Shown here in pieces: positions 6,767 through 17,900 of a stretch of DNA of 64,000 nucleotides. The stretch's first letter is position 1, and each line of letters opens with the position of its first letter. A program made the translations under genes and the position numbers. The DNA comes from Bog-473 sp963753115 (GTDB taxonomy: Bacteria; Actinomycetota; Acidimicrobiia; Acidimicrobiales; RAAP-2): positions 1 to 64,000 of the forward strand of contig CAVWBB010000003.1 of NCBI GenBank assembly GCA_963753115.1. The letters run 5' to 3'. The notes under the pieces were generated by a model that was not told where the DNA came from, made no database searches, and saw only the letters and a list, made by a program, of their open reading frames with translations.

Positions 6767-8584
6767 CTACCCGAATGTGAAGTCGTAGGCCTCGACGCCG
6801 GGCGAGAAGCTCAACGTGAGCTGGCCGGTCTGCAGCACATTTCCAGAGAACAGTGTGTAGAGCTTGGGGATGCCTGAGACCGGCACGGTCGTCAGATGCT
6901 TGCCGTTGTAGGACACCCCGACCGTGCCTTGCCCGCTCATGACGAGATAGACGTCGTCCGCCGTGAACTGCAGTCCGAGCGTCGCATTGCTCCCGGCTGT
7001 CGCCTCCTCGTTGTGCACGGTCCAGGTGCCGCCGAAGGCCATGCTGTTCGAGGGGATGGTGGCGGGCGGGTGGTAGACGATCGCCTTGTTCGGCACCACA
7101 GCGGTCCCGACGGCGTTCTGCAGGCGCTCGTCGCCCACGTAGCTCTCCGGCGTGATGTCGTTGGTCGGTGTCTTGTCCGGGACGTCGGTGCGGGCGGGGA
7201 GGTCGGTGACACCGTTGGCGCTGAGGAGCATCCTGATGTTGTCTTCCATGCTGGAGTAGCCGCCCTCGCCGAAGGAGTACGCCCGCACAGTGCCGTCCGG
7301 GTCGATCAGGTAATCCGCCGGCCAGTACTCGTTGTTGTAGGCATCCCAGGTGGCCAGGTTGTCGTCCACCGCAACGGGGTAGTCGATGCCGAGGTTGCCG
7401 GCGGCGTTCTCGACGTTGGAGACCACATGTTCGAAGGCGAATTCGGGTGCCGACACCCCGACCACCACCAGGCCGTCCTTCTTGTAGTCGTTGTACCAAC
7501 CCTCCACGTGGGGGAGCGCACGCTGGCAGTTGATGCACGAGTACGTCCAGAAGTCGACCAGGACCACCTTGCCGCGCAACTGGCCGAGTGACAGCGGCTT
7601 TTCGCCGGGGGTGTTGAACCAGGCGGTGATCCCGGCGAAGTTGGGCGCCTTGCCCAGGTTCGGCAGGTTCGTCTTGCTGGCCATGAACACTGAAGGCTTC
7701 CGCGGGGACGTCGGGGCAGTGGGGGCGGTCGTCGTGGTCGTCGTCGTTGCCCCTGCGACCAGATGGCCGCTCTGCGAGTTGCCCTGGTCGGTCGACGTAC
7801 AGGTCGCCTTCTTGCCTTCGAGGCGGGCGTTGGCGGCGGCGAACTGGTTCTGATGCTCGCCGCTGAGGTGCTGCAGCTGTGTACAGGCGGAACCGGTCGA
7901 TTCAATGTGGTCCTCGAGGGCACTCGTGTAGCCCGGCACGTCGCGCTGGAGGGCCCCGAGCCAGTTGAACGCGATGGCGAGGGTGGCAACGCCCAAAACC
8001 ACGCCTGCGACCCTGCGAACCGTTGGCAGATGGCTGCGCAGCGAGGACCAGGACGTCGTGGCGCGCTGGGCCACCACCGCCAGGATGAGCAGCGGCACCG
8101 TGACGCCGAGGGCGTAGAACAGCGTGACCAGGAGCGAGCTTGCGCCGACGTGGTGGTGTGCGGCCGCGACCGAGATGGCGGTGAGGACCGGTCCGGCGCA
8201 GGGCACGAAGACGAGGCCAAGGCTCAGCCCAAGGACGAATCCGCCCCCTTCGTTGGCGTAGCGGGACGCGCCGAGCCGGGCGAAGGGCCGCTCAATGACC
8301 TCACCGATCTTTGGGATCAAGAGGCCGATGGACAGCAGGCCGAGCAGCGCGACACCCAGCCAGAACAAGAGGTCCTGGGGGAGGTGGAGGAAGCCGAGCA
8401 GCGAGCTCGCGAAGAGCACGGACACGCTGAAGCTCACGACCAGCCCGGCGATGATGACGTACGGGCGCCGCGCGCTGCTTCCCGTCGAACCTCCGGCCAT
8501 CACGACCGGGATGACGGGGACGATGCAGGGCGAAAGACCGGTGATCAGCCCGCCGAGGAACGCGACGACGAGGAGCTCACCCAT
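6767..8584 (-). CDS. DipZ-like protein: CcdA membrane domain, thioredoxin-like domain and C-terminal binding domain
   Basis: 605 residues. The first about 200 form a CcdA/DsbD-type membrane domain with paired Cys motifs GLSPCIVPVIP and FVPCAGPVLTA, which pass reducing power across the membrane. A linker with a run of seven Thr leads to an extracytoplasmic thioredoxin-like domain (about 300-440) with the active site WTYSCINCQRALPHVE. The last about 140 residues match the beta-sandwich module seen in DipZ. This domain order is that of mycobacterial DipZ, proposed for extracytoplasmic thiol redox. ATG 8584 begins the first membrane segment (MGELLVVAFLGGL); an in-frame ATG about 24 bp upstream is possible. 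The long upstream extension of this frame is not coding. Confidence 0.88.
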   Translation of the reverse strand: MGELLVVAFLGGLITGLSPCIVPVIPVVMAGGSTGSSARRPYVIIAGLVVSFSVSVLFASSLLGFLHLPQDLLFWLGVALLGLLSIGLLIPKIGEVIERPFARLGASRYANEGGGFVLGLSLGLVFVPCAGPVLTAISVAAAHHHVGASSLLVTLFYALGVTVPLLILAVVAQRATTSWSSLRSHLPTVRRVAGVVLGVATLAIAFNWLGALQRDVPGYTSALEDHIESTGSACTQLQHLSGEHQNQFAAANARLEGKKATCTSTDQGNSQSGHLVAGATTTTTTTAPTAPTSPRKPSVFMASKTNLPNLGKAPNFAGITAWFNTPGEKPLSLGQLRGKVVLVDFWTYSCINCQRALPHVEGWYNDYKKDGLVVVGVSAPEFAFEHVVSNVENAAGNLGIDYPVAVDDNLATWDAYNNEYWPADYLIDPDGTVRAYSFGEGGYSSMEDNIRMLLSANGVTDLPARTDVPDKTPTNDITPESYVGDERLQNAVGTAVVPNKAIVYHPPATIPSNSMAFGGTWTVHNEEATAGSNATLGLQFTADDVYLVMSGQGTVGVSYNGKHLTTVPVSGIPKLYTLFSGNVLQTGQLTLSFSPGVEAYDFTFG

Positions 8585-8731
8585 CGCAGTCGCTCCATTG
8601 CGTTCCGTCAGCGGGCACGGGTGCTGCTCCTTGGTCTGGCGTTCATTGTCGAAGCTAGTGGCCTGCCTGCCAGGATGGGCAGCGCCCCTCCCGCATGACG
8701 GCGGGGCTGCGGCGCTGCAGACTGTCCAACG

Positions 8732-9415
8732 GTGATCAACGAGAACTGGATCTACCTGGGGACCGCAATCGGCGCCGCCGGCGCCGCCGTCTACCTCCGG
8801 GACACCCTCCGGGGGACGACGAAGCCCAATCGGGTGACGTGGCTGCTCTGGGCTGTGGCGCCCCTGCTCGCCGCCGCGGTCGCACTCGACGAGGGCGCTG
8901 GCCTGCGTGCGCTGCCGACGTTCATGGTGGGCTTCATGCCGTTGCTGATCTTCATCGCCTCCTTCCACAACTCCGCCTCGGTGTGGAAGGTGCGCCGGGT
9001 CGACTACGCCTGCGGCGTCTTCTCGGTCGTGGGCACGATCGTCTGGCTGGTGACGCGCAACGGTGTGCTGGCGATCTCCGCCGCCATCGCCGCCGACTTC
9101 CTGGCCGGGGTGCCGACGCTGATGAAGAGTTGGACCCACCCCGAGACCGAGACGGTGCACTCCTACACCGGTGCCCTCATCAGCATGGTCGTCCTCCTGC
9201 TCACCGTCGACCACTGGACCTTCGACGTGGTGGCCTTCCCGCTCTTCGTGGCCGTCATGGCGACGGTCCAGTCGGTCCTCGTCGGCCTCGAGCCTGGACC
9301 GCGGCTGCGCCGTGCCCGCCAGGACGGTGCTCCGCCCCAACCGGCCCAACCGGCCCACCGGCCCGCCGGCCTCGCCGGCGGAGGGGCCGACCCGTTGAGG
9401 CTCCCGGGCTGGTAG
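8732..9415 (+). CDS. Multi-pass membrane protein of unknown function
   Basis: 227 residues starting at GTG 8732. About six or seven hydrophobic segments are evident, including NRVTWLLWAVAPLLAAAVAL and ALISMVVLLLTVDHW. The WLLWAVAPL segment faintly recalls PQ-loop (SWEET-like) proteins, but I cannot assign a family. The C-terminal 30 residues are Pro/Ala/Gly-rich and encoded by a short tandem CCGGCCCAA-type repeat (about 9333-9370), so that tail may be variable. It is divergent from the DipZ-like gene and followed by the hydrolase. Confidence 0.65.
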   Translation: MINENWIYLGTAIGAAGAAVYLRDTLRGTTKPNRVTWLLWAVAPLLAAAVALDEGAGLRALPTFMVGFMPLLIFIASFHNSASVWKVRRVDYACGVFSVVGTIVWLVTRNGVLAISAAIAADFLAGVPTLMKSWTHPETETVHSYTGALISMVVLLLTVDHWTFDVVAFPLFVAVMATVQSVLVGLEPGPRLRRARQDGAPPQPAQPAHRPAGLAGGGADPLRLPGW

Positions 9416-9451
9416 GAAAGCGACCGGAATCACCGCCGAAGGGAGCAACCC

Positions 9452-10325
9452 GTGCCACAGGCCCATGTCAACGGAATCGATATCGAGTACGTCACCGATG
9501 GTGACCCTGCGGACCCACCGCTGCTTGCTCGTCATGGGGCTGGGTGCGCAGCTGATCGCCTGGCCGGAGGGATTCGTCGACGGGCTCCGGGCGCGCGGCT
9601 TCTTCGTCATTCGCTTCGACAACCGCGACTGCGGCCTGTCCACGAAATTCGAGGGGTTGCCGGACATGGCGGCCCTGTTCACGGGGACGGACCTCTCCTC
9701 AGTGTCCTACCGGATTGAGGACATGGCGGACGACGCCGCCTCGCTGCTCGCCGAGCTCGGGATTGCCCAGGCCCACGTGGTGGGCGTGTCCATGGGCGGC
9801 ATGATCACCCAGGCCCTGGTGATCAACCATCCGGAGCTCTTCCTGAGTGCCACTTCCATCATGTCGACCACAGGCGACCGCGCCGTGGGTGCGCCGACCG
9901 GCGAGGCGATAACCGCATTGTTGCGCCCGGTGGCCACGAGCCGCGAGGAGGCGATCCAGGCGAGCGTCGAGGGGAGTCTCGTCATCGGCTCACCGGCGTA
10001 TCCGACCGAGGAGCGCCTGCTGCGCGTCCGGGCCGGCCAGGCCTACGACCGTTCCTATTCCCCTGAAGGCACGGCCCGCCAGCTCGGTGCGATCCTCGGC
10101 TCGCCGGACCGCACGGAGGGGCTGCACGGCGTGCGCATCCCCTTCCTCGTCGTGCACGGCGAGGCCGATCCACTCGTCACACCCAGCGGCGGCGACGCGA
10201 CCGCGGCTGCCGTGCCGGGTTCCAAGCTGCTCAGCATCCCGGGCATGGGCCACGACCTGCCCGAGGCCCTCTGGGACACCGTCACCGACGCCATCGTCGC
10301 CAACACGGAGCTCGCCGCCGTCTGA
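9452..10325 (+). CDS. Alpha/beta hydrolase, frameshifted near 9525
   Basis: The N-terminus (MPQAHVNGIDIEYVTDGD, GTG 9452, GGGAGCAA upstream) and the rest (LVMGLGAQLIAWPEGFVDGL onward) lie in different frames. One extra base at about 9522-9530 explains it, giving about 290 residues. The fold is clear: oxyanion strand LVMGLG, RFDNRDCGLS, nucleophile elbow GVSMGGMI, acid region VHGEADPLV and catalytic His in GMGHDLPE. This is the fluoroacetate dehalogenase/esterase-like branch; the substrate is unknown. It converges on the GH1 gene, with 7 bp between stops. Confidence 0.78.
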
Positions 10326-10332
10326 GTCGGCC

Positions 10333-11526
10333 TCAGGTGTCGAGCGCGTTCGCCGCCGCGACCGATGCCAGCCAGGCTGCGCTCGCTTTGGGTGCCCGCG
10401 CGAAGGTCGTGCGGTCAACCTCGACGATCCCGAACTTCGGCTTGTACCCGAGGGCCCACTCGAAGTTGTCGAGCAGCGACCAGTAGGTGTAGCCCCGCAC
10501 GTCGACGCCGTCGGCGATGGCCTGCAGCACGCCGGCGAGCGCCTGGCGCACGTAGTCGACGCGCTGCTCGTCGTCGGTGGTGCCGATCCCGTTCTCGGTG
10601 ACGAGAAGCGGGACCGAGCCGCCCGTGTAGTCCCAGGCCCGGCGCAGGCAGTTGCCGAGCGAAGCCGGGTAGAACTCGTAGCCCATGTCGAGAACGGGGA
10701 CGCCGTCCTCGTAGCCGGCCCAGCCATCGGGGCCGATCAGCATGCGGGTGTAGACCTGCACCCCGAGGAAGTCGTCACCTTCCGTGACGTCGAGGAACAC
10801 GTCTTCCGCGTGGTGCCGGATGCTCTCGAGCTTCTCCTCGCCGCCGGGTGCCAGCTGGTAGTCGGTCATGGAGAGGGTCAGGCCGACCGGAACGCCCGGC
10901 GCTCCTGCGCGGATGGTCTCGACGGCGACCCGGTGTGCCACCGCAAAGCGCTCAGCCACCGCACGTGAGAGGTTCAGGTCCTTCTTGCCCGGTGGGAACA
11001 TTCCGGCGTGCCAACCCATGGTGGCCACGATGTTCGGCTCGTTGAGCGTGCAGGCCCGGCTCATCACGTCACCCAGCGCGTCGGTCACGACACCGCAGAG
11101 GCGGCCGAAACGCTCGACGGCCAGGTCCGTCTCCCAGCCACCCTGGGCCGTGAGCCACTGGGGGGTGGTGAAATGGTGGAACGTGACCACCGGGTCGACG
11201 CCGCGCGCACGTAGCCCGAGGCACTGGCGCCGGTAATGCGCCAGTGCGGCATGCGAGATCTCTCCCTCGGCGGGCTCAATGCGGCTCCACTCCACCGAGA
11301 AGCGGTAGTTGTCGAGCCCCAGGCCGGCCACCAGGTCGGCGTCCTCCTCCCAGCGGTTCCACGAGTCGCAGGCGTCGCCGGACGGCTCGGTGCACCCCGA
11401 GCCGGGCGTGTGCTCGAATGCCCACCAGTCGTTGTTGGTGTTGCCCCCCTCAATCTGGTGTGCCGCGGTCGCAGTGCCCCACGTGAACCCGGCCGGGAAG
11501 CGCTGCCCCAGTCCTGTCCCAGCCAT
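10333..11526 (-). CDS. Family 1 glycoside hydrolase (beta-glucosidase type)
   Basis: 397 residues, slightly short for GH1 (usually about 440-480). The first strand motif (FPAGFTWGTATAAHQIEG), the acid/base glutamate in TLNEPN and the nucleophile glutamate in LVTENGIG are all intact. It retains beta-glycosidic linkages with a double-displacement mechanism. There is no signal peptide, so it is probably cytosolic and acts on imported glycosides. It is divergent from the ABC exporter operon with only 58 bp between, so a shared control region is likely. Confidence 0.9.
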   Translation of the reverse strand: MAGTGLGQRFPAGFTWGTATAAHQIEGGNTNNDWWAFEHTPGSGCTEPSGDACDSWNRWEEDADLVAGLGLDNYRFSVEWSRIEPAEGEISHAALAHYRRQCLGLRARGVDPVVTFHHFTTPQWLTAQGGWETDLAVERFGRLCGVVTDALGDVMSRACTLNEPNIVATMGWHAGMFPPGKKDLNLSRAVAERFAVAHRVAVETIRAGAPGVPVGLTLSMTDYQLAPGGEEKLESIRHHAEDVFLDVTEGDDFLGVQVYTRMLIGPDGWAGYEDGVPVLDMGYEFYPASLGNCLRRAWDYTGGSVPLLVTENGIGTTDDEQRVDYVRQALAGVLQAIADGVDVRGYTYWSLLDNFEWALGYKPKFGIVEVDRTTFARAPKASAAWLASVAAANALDT

Positions 11527-11584
11527 CGGCGCGTCCTCCCCGCTTGCGTTGGTCTCCCGGACGGCACGGTATCGTTCCCTGACA

Positions 11585-12583
<999 letters not shown>

Positions 12584-12587
12584 ACCG

Positions 12588-13436
12588 ATGACGGCAGTGA
12601 ACGACGCGGGGGCGTCGGGGCGCCCGGTGATCTTCGGGCACGGAGAGGAATTCGCGGCCCGGCGTTTCGCCACGCCGATGTGGCTGCGGGCCGCCCGCTA
12701 CTGGGGCTACCAGTACAAGCGCACCTGGCGGAGTTCGGTCGCCACCAGCTTCCTCATCCCGGTGCTCTACCTGGCCGCCATGGGAGTCGCGCTGGGCTCG
12801 CTCATCGACAAGCACTCGCACGGGGTGGACGGGGTCACCTACGTGGCCTTCCTGGCCCCGGGCCTCCTCGCCGGCACCTGCATGCAGATCGGGACCAACG
12901 ACGCCACCTACCCGGTGATGGGGGCGATCAAGTGGGTCCGCACCTATATGGCGCAGCTGGCGGGCCCTCTCAGCGTCTACGACGTGCTCCTCGGGCACCT
13001 GGCCTGGATCGCGGCTCGCTTGGCCATCGTGACGTCCATCTACCTGGCAGTCATGGCGGCCTTCGGAGTCGTCTACTCCCCGTGGGCGATCCTCGCGCTC
13101 CCGGCCGCCGTGCTCACGGGGATGGCCTTTGCCGCACCGGTCAGCGCGTTCGCCGCCACCCAGGACAAGGACTCCTCCTTCTCCACGCTCTACCGCTTCG
13201 CCATCATCCCGATGTTCCTCTTCTCGGGAACCTTCTTCCCGATCTCACAGCTGCCGACGTGGTTGGAGGTGGTGGCCTACGTGACGCCGCTCTACCACGG
13301 AGTCTCGCTCTGCCGTGACCTGACGCTCGGCCAGGTGAGCTGGGCTGACCTCGGGCACGCCGCCTACCTGTGCGCATTGGTCGCCGTCGGCTATGCCGTG
13401 GGCCGGCGGACCTTCTCCAGGCGATTGGTGGTGTGA
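12588..13436 (+). CDS. ABC-2 type permease, first subunit (NodJ-like)
   Basis: 282 residues with six predicted membrane helices and the ABC-2 signature region near the C-terminus (IIPMFLFSGTFFPISQLP, then VTPLYHGV). It begins 4 bp after the ATPase stop, indicating translational coupling. It resembles the next gene along its length, consistent with duplication into a heteromeric channel. The N-terminal about 35 residues are cytosolic. Confidence 0.87.
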   Translation: MTAVNDAGASGRPVIFGHGEEFAARRFATPMWLRAARYWGYQYKRTWRSSVATSFLIPVLYLAAMGVALGSLIDKHSHGVDGVTYVAFLAPGLLAGTCMQIGTNDATYPVMGAIKWVRTYMAQLAGPLSVYDVLLGHLAWIAARLAIVTSIYLAVMAAFGVVYSPWAILALPAAVLTGMAFAAPVSAFAATQDKDSSFSTLYRFAIIPMFLFSGTFFPISQLPTWLEVVAYVTPLYHGVSLCRDLTLGQVSWADLGHAAYLCALVAVGYAVGRRTFSRRLVV

Positions 13437-13440
13437 GGCG

Positions 13441-14301
13441 ATGACGTTTTCCTCCACCGCCGCCGGCACCGGCACCGGCAACTCCCTCGACCACCGGTCG
13501 CCGGGTGTCGCCGCACGGATCACACCGCTCTCGCTCCTCGGGGGGCGCCACGCCACGCGGGTGCTCGAGCGCAACATCTTGGTCTACCGCCGCTCGTGGG
13601 TCTTCATCGTCTCGGGTTTCTTCGAGCCGCTCTTCTATCTCCTCTCCATCGGCGTCGGGCTGTCGCACCTCGTCGGCCCGATCAACGTGGACGGCCGCTC
13701 CATCCCCTACACGGCGTTCGTGGCGCCCGGCCTCCTCGCGTCGTCCGCCATGAACGGCGCCATGCTCGATTCGACCTTCCTCGTCTTCTTCAAGCTCAAG
13801 ATCGCCAAGACCTACGACGCCATGCTCTCCACGCCCCTGGGCGTCACCGACGTCGCGCTGGGCGAGCTCAGCTGGTGCGTCCTCCGCGGCACGCTCTACT
13901 CGGGTGCGTTCCTGGCCATCATGGCCATCCTGGGCTACATCGTCTCCCCGTGGGCGATCTTGTGCTGGCCGGCGGCCGTGCTGATCAGCCTGGCCTTCGC
14001 GTCGGCCGGCATGGCCGGCACGACCTACATGCGGACGTGGCAGGACTTCGACATGGTCTCGCTTGCCTTCATCCCCCTTTTCCTCTTCTCGGCCACCTTC
14101 TACCCGCTGACCGTGTACCCGGGCTGGCTGCAGGCCGTCGTCCGCGTGACCCCCCTCTACCAGGGGGTGGTACTGGTGCGGGCGGCCGACCTGGGGATCT
14201 GGGCGTGGACCCTCCTGGCCCACATCGCCTACCTCGTCGCGATGGCGGTCGTCGGGGTCATCATCACCCGGCGTCGCCTCGGAGCGCTGCTCCTGCCGTA
14301 A
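13441..14301 (+). CDS. ABC-2 type permease, second subunit (NodJ-like)
   Basis: 286 residues, the same fold as its upstream neighbour with the conserved block FIPLFLFSATFYPLTVYP and VTPLYQGVVLVRA. Start ATG 13441 is 4 bp after the previous stop. The pair and the ATPase form one operon; both permeases share the LLASSAMNGA/LLAGTCMQIG-type segment at the third helix. The transported molecule is not evident, though this family usually exports hydrophobic drugs, lipids or polysaccharides. Confidence 0.87.
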   Translation: MTFSSTAAGTGTGNSLDHRSPGVAARITPLSLLGGRHATRVLERNILVYRRSWVFIVSGFFEPLFYLLSIGVGLSHLVGPINVDGRSIPYTAFVAPGLLASSAMNGAMLDSTFLVFFKLKIAKTYDAMLSTPLGVTDVALGELSWCVLRGTLYSGAFLAIMAILGYIVSPWAILCWPAAVLISLAFASAGMAGTTYMRTWQDFDMVSLAFIPLFLFSATFYPLTVYPGWLQAVVRVTPLYQGVVLVRAADLGIWAWTLLAHIAYLVAMAVVGVIITRRRLGALLLP

Positions 14302-14368
14302 CGGTCCACCCCGGTCGGCCGGTACCGTAAGGGCCGATTTTCCCCGATCGCCAGAGGATCACACCCCC

Positions 14369-14389
14369 ATGAACACCACACCCCCATGA
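14369..14389 (+). other. Six-codon upstream ORF overlapping the ParA-like start
   Basis: ATG 14369 opens the micro-ORF MNTTPP, whose TGA (14387-14389) overlaps the ATG (14386) of the ParA-like gene. It arises because a 17-bp unit containing the start codon is repeated in tandem. It could act as a coupling leader or be chance. Confidence 0.35.
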
Positions 14390-14967
14390 ACATCGTCGTC
14401 AGCAACGTCAAGGGCGGGGTCGGCAAGACCACCACCTCCGTCTACCTGGCCGCCGTGGCGGCCCGGAAGGGCCGTGGTCCCGTCCTGCTGGTCGACGCCG
14501 ACCCCCAGGGCTCGACGGCGGAGTGGTACGAGGTCGATCCCTTGGAAGGGGTCGACCTGATTGAGGGGCCCTCCGTGCGCACGGTCACCAAGGCCATGAG
14601 CCAGGAGGACGGCGTCGTGGTGGTCGACACCCCGCCCGGAGAGGGCAACGTCGTGCAGGCAGCGCTGGGGCGGGCGGACGCCGTCGTCATCCCCACCCGA
14701 GCCGGGGGGGTCGAGCCCAACCGTGTCGTCACGACCTTGGAGATGACGCCGAGCAACGTGCCGGCCGGCGTGGTCATCTGCTCGGCCCGTCTGGGCACCA
14801 ACGACCTCGAGGCGACCATCGAATGGTGGACCGAGCTGAAGGTCCCGGTCTGGGGCATCATCCCCGAGCGGGTCTCCATCGCTGCCGGACCGACTGCAGC
14901 CCTCGCGTCCGAGGGCCTGGAGCGCTACGGCAAGGTGTTGCGGAAGGCCACCGCCAAGTACCGCTGA
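14386..14967 (+). CDS. ParA/MinD-like P-loop ATPase
   Basis: 193 residues, a short single-domain ParA. The deviant Walker A KGGVGKTTT (residues 10-18), Walker A' VDADPQGST and switch region VVVDTPPGEG are all present. ParA ATPases position chromosomes, plasmids or protein complexes. There is no ParB gene or DNA-binding N-terminus here, so it is probably an orphan ParA that positions a cargo other than DNA, or is just ParA-like. It lies after the ABC operon, 84 bp downstream, and converges on the large regulator. Confidence 0.85.
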   Translation: MNIVVSNVKGGVGKTTTSVYLAAVAARKGRGPVLLVDADPQGSTAEWYEVDPLEGVDLIEGPSVRTVTKAMSQEDGVVVVDTPPGEGNVVQAALGRADAVVIPTRAGGVEPNRVVTTLEMTPSNVPAGVVICSARLGTNDLEATIEWWTELKVPVWGIIPERVSIAAGPTAALASEGLERYGKVLRKATAKYR

Positions 14968-14976
14968 CGGGTCCGC

Positions 14977-17900
14977 TCAGCGGGCTGACATCGGTTGCAG
15001 CTCGGCATGGAAGTGGCTGTCCACCCAGGCCACCGGTGCCTTGCCGTGCAGCTGCCCGGTCAGCTCCGCCAGGAACCAGCGACGGACGGCCACGCTCGTC
15101 GCCGACGCCGGAAGGGTCAGCAGCCGTTGCGCCAGCCCGAACTCGTCGGCTTCGTCGAGCATGGCGTCGTAGAACTCGACGGCGGTCACGGCTGATTGCG
15201 GGAGGTCCAGCGTCCAGTCGAAGAACTCGACATCGTTGTCGACCGCCCGCTGCCACATCTCGTCCATGCCCGGGCCGAGGCCGTTGAAGCGAGTGCCGAT
15301 CTGGGAGACCAGGACGGCCAGGCGCTCGGGTAGGGGCGGCGCCTCGGGCACGCTGCCCGATCGCTCCTTCATCAGGCGCAGCTCGCGGAACAGTGCCTCG
15401 TACTCCTCGCTCGATTTCTGGAGGAGCGCCACCGGAATCCCCAAGAGGTGGACCGAGAGTTCCGGCGAGTCGTCCGATTCGCCGCGCACGTTGGTGTGTG
15501 CGATGTCCGTCAGGTCGAAACGGAAGCTGCCGTCCGAGACGCTCACGGGAGCGACCGGGAAGTCGACCGGGAGCTCGAACCACACGATCTTGCCGCCATC
15601 GACGGCCTGGACGCCCCAATTGGAGGCCAGGGTGTTGAACAGCGTGAGGCCGCGACCAGTGGCGGCGTCCTTGCCGTACTCCTTGATGGCAGGGAACGAA
15701 GGGTTGCCGTCGGCCACGTCGACGCGGATGCGATCAGGCAGGATGTGGAGCGTGATGCACAGTGGGGTCCCCGCGTGCAGCACAGCGTTGGTGACGAGCT
15801 CTGAGGTCAAGAGCGCTGCGCACCCCGTCACCTCGGCCGGCAGATCGCGCAGATGCGCAGCCACCCAATGGCGCGCCACGGGTGTGCTCTCGACCACTGG
15901 TTCGAGATGGAGAGTTGACATGCCATCTCGTGTCGTACCCACAGGAGGATCCGTTAAGCGCTCCTCGGAGACACCGGTGTAGCTGAGGCACAGCACCACG
16001 ACGTCGTCGGTGCGCTCTTCGACGCTCAGCATGGAGGCAAACGTCACCGCGGGGTGGTCCGGCCAGCCGGCGCGCGCAACGACCATTGCCGTGTTGGCCA
16101 GTCGTTCCATGCCGTTCGTGATCACTTCGCCACGGCGCTCGATCAGGCCGTCGGAGTACATGATCAGTGAGTCGCCGCGGTCGAGCACCACCTCGTCACG
16201 CGGTCGAGGCGCGCCACTCAGTCCAGCCGCAATGAGGAGCGTGCGTTGCATGGGGCAGAACGTCGCGCTGCCGTCGGCGCGCACCACCAAGGGAGGAGGG
16301 TGACCAGCGTTGCTGAGGACGACCCGTCCCGTCGACGGTGTGATCGTGCCGACGACGGCGGTGACCACCCTGTCCTCAATGAGTGTGTCGAAGAGCCGGT
16401 CCAACGACGACAGGACCTCGGTGGGGGACAGGCCGGAGACGGCGTAGGCGCGGATGGCACTTCGCACCTGTCCCATCAACGCCGCGGCTGGAGCGCCCTT
16501 GCCCATGACGTCGCCAACACTGAAGAAGACCTCGTCGTCGCCGAGCTCGAAGACGTCGTACCAGTCGCCGCCGGCGTATGTGCCGGCCACGCCGGCGCGG
16601 TACTCGGCGTCGAGCAAGAGGCCCCCGACTTCGGGCAGTGAGTCGGGCAGGACGGCGCGCTGCAGCACGTCCGCCACGACATGCTCCCGCTGGAACCGCG
16701 TGGCATTGGACAGGGCGACCCCGGCCCGGCTCGCCACCTCGGTCGCCAGCGAGACGTCGTCGGCCTCGAAGAGCCGTCCCGGCCCATCGACGAAGGTCAT
16801 CACGCCGATGACCTCGCCGTTGGCGGTCAGGGGCACGGCCAGCGCGGTGGAGGTGTGTGTCGGGTCGGCGCCGTCCTCGTCGTCGTGGAGAGGGGCCAAT
16901 TGCGTGCGGCCCGTGCGGAAGGCGACCGCCGCGGGGGCGTCGGAGCTGAACGGGAGGACGTCGGGCTGTCCGTTCCTCGCGCCGCCGGCTTGCGCCGCCC
17001 GGACCGGCCTGGGCTCGCGGACGTCGAGCCGGACGAGCCCGTTCTCCCCAGGCACCAGGACCGAGCACGAGTCGGCCAGTCGCCCCTCCACCAGGCTCAT
17101 GGTCCGCCGGATCACGATCGTCGGCTCGAGGCTCGAGCTCAGGAGCCGGGTCACCTCGGAGAGGAGGGACAGCCGTTCGCGCCCGGCCTCCGCGTCGCGC
17201 AATGCCTCGCGCTCGTGCTCGAAGACCTGGGCCCGCTCGAGTGCTTGGGCTGTCAGTCCCGCCAGGGTCGAGAGGAATCGCAGATCGGGCTCGCTCAACT
17301 CCGGCTGCGCCACGAAGGCGAGGGAGAGGACACCGAGCGCACCGCCGCTGCCGATGAGGGGCTCGCTCACGATGGTCACCGGCTTGGGCAGCTCGTGCAG
17401 GACCCGCGGCACGATCTCGGCCGCCATGTCCGTCCCCACCTCGTCGTCGTGGGCGATGCCCGCGACGATGGTCCGACCGCGCGAGAAGCAGGCGCCCGCG
17501 TGGCTTGCCTCGAGGGGCACCAGGGTGCGGGAGAGCAGCGCCGGGTGGCCGCTGCTGGCGAGGCAGGCGAGGCCACGCTCACCCACGGCGGGGACCCGCA
17601 CCACCGCCGATTGTGCGCCCAGGGCGCGTCGTCCGCCGGCGATGGCCGCGTGGGCCACATCCCCGGGCGTCGTGGCCGCGGCCAGTGCCGAGCTGAGCTG
17701 GTGCAGATGTTGGCTGCGTTCGAGGTTGACGAACTCGGTCAGCGTGAGCCGGGCGCGCTCGACCGCCTGCGCCGCGGCGCCGGTGATGGTGAAGAGGAAG
17801 GTCCGGTCGGGCTCAGAGATCTGGCGCTCCGCGTCCCAGTGCACGACGACGGCGCCGATGGTGCGGTCGGACACGACCAACGGGATGATGGCCAGGGCCC

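Noticed and set aside
9330..9375. Short tandem CCGGCCCAA-type repeats as CRISPR or regulatory repeat
   Set aside because: Units are 8-10 bp, without spacers, and lie inside the coding tail of the membrane protein.
8585..9682. Upstream extension of the DipZ-like frame (about 366 residues)
   Set aside because: It overlaps two plus-strand genes and has no recognisable domain; the membrane domain starts at 8584.
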